40,126 nt of DNA, from the NCBI GenBank assembly GCA_024684055.1, contig JAIKXN010000012.1, positions 1 to 40,126 on the forward strand. Reading direction: 5' to 3'. A model generated the notes under the pieces. That model was not told where the DNA came from, did not search any database, and was given only the letters and a program-made list of their open reading frames with translations. Positions within the stretch are counted from its first letter, which is position 1. Every line of letters starts with the position of its first letter. Below, piece after piece: positions 39,962 to 40,126 of the stretch. The DNA is from Lachnospiraceae bacterium (lineage in GTDB: Bacteria > Bacillota > Clostridia > Lachnospirales > Lachnospiraceae). The translations under genes and the position numbers were made by a program.

Positions 39962-40126
39962 TTGCCGTTAAGAAAGCAACAACAAAGAACCTTGACAAAT
40001 AAACAGCAATGCAACCCTGAAACAATTCTAAAATCGGTTAAAAACCGAAGAGTAATTTCAGAGAAAGACAAACCTTAAACAAGTAAACGTTAAGAATAAG
40101 CTAAGCAGTTTATTCTAAGGCGGATT
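39962..40126 (+). other. Leader of a probable rRNA operon (continues outside the window)
   Basis: No open frame. It contains a boxA-like GAACCTTGACAAATAAACAG (39987-40006), a TCGGTT-AAA-AACCGA hairpin (about 40035-40049) and AGAATAA/TTATTCT (about 40092-40115). This resembles the antitermination and processing leader before 16S rRNA in Lachnospiraceae, but the mature 16S start is not reached, so the identity of the downstream RNA is inferred. Confidence 0.5.

Noticed and set aside
40094-40126. TTATTCTAAGGCGGAT at the right edge recalls the start of 23S rRNA.
   Set aside because: The expected bases before it do not match and two promoters precede it directly, so a pre-16S leader hairpin explains it better.

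Overview
The window looks like a chromosomal segment of an anaerobic Firmicute, most likely a Lachnospiraceae of the Butyrivibrio type. The evidence is moderate-to-low GC, strong AGGAGG-type ribosome binding sites, several secreted DUF4214 proteins, a rubrerythrin with an N-terminal rubredoxin domain, an EFR1-type flavodoxin/ferredoxin, a two-subunit oxygen-sensitive fumarase and a DUF5662 gene. This placement is inferred from gene content; no 16S sequence lies inside the window.

Region by region. 1-5.2 kb: a GDP-mannose-derived sugar-nucleotide operon (rmd fragment, AraC regulator, gmd, and a three-domain ManC/PMI/ManA fusion). 5.2-9.8 kb: two convergent secreted proteins, a DUF5722 TIM barrel and a leucine-rich-repeat protein, both ending in DUF4214 modules. 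10-15.7 kb: housekeeping and membrane genes (ACT protein, GT2 glycosyltransferase, rubrerythrin, PlsY, MFS transporter, small membrane protein, HAD phosphatase). 15.9-25 kb: an accessory stretch that begins at tRNA-Pro(CGG). It holds four large odd genes: an AAA+ ATPase fused to an RNA polymerase alpha-CTD and preceded by a long structured leader; a zinc-ribbon/TM/TPR/solute-binding chimera; a membrane protein with two Rossmann units and a RyR domain; and, convergent to it, a DUF4062/DUF218-like protein. 25.2-27 kb: a third DUF4214 protein, with a DUF3472 domain. 27.2-29.1 kb: a metal-homeostasis pair, a DtxR-family repressor and a CaCA antiporter under a yybP-ykoY (Mn2+) riboswitch. 29.2-39.4 kb: core genes (C_GCAxxG_C_C protein, tRNA-Lys, tatD, rsmA, a TPR/degenerate-AAA protein with glgB, EFR1 protein, fumarase alpha and beta, DUF5662). 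39.4-40.1 kb: tRNA-Ser(GCT), a 39-bp tandem repeat, and two stacked promoters with a leader that probably serves a stable-RNA (rRNA) operon just outside the window.

How the genes fit together. The left end probably feeds GDP-D-rhamnose or a related GDP-deoxyhexose into a cell-surface glycan, with the neighbouring secreted proteins acting at the surface. The best candidate for an undescribed system is the 16.1-25.0 kb stretch. Two of its products (RyR/Rossmann and DUF4062/DUF218-like) carry domains typical of nucleotide- or ligand-centred signalling and conflict systems. A third couples an AAA+ motor to a transcription-contact domain, and its mRNA leader contains a boxA-like motif and a bistable hairpin. 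Each of these genes seems to have its own promoter region, so calling them one system is inference.

Domain names come from motif recognition by eye, not from a search. Promoters, hairpins and tRNAs were read directly from the sequence.
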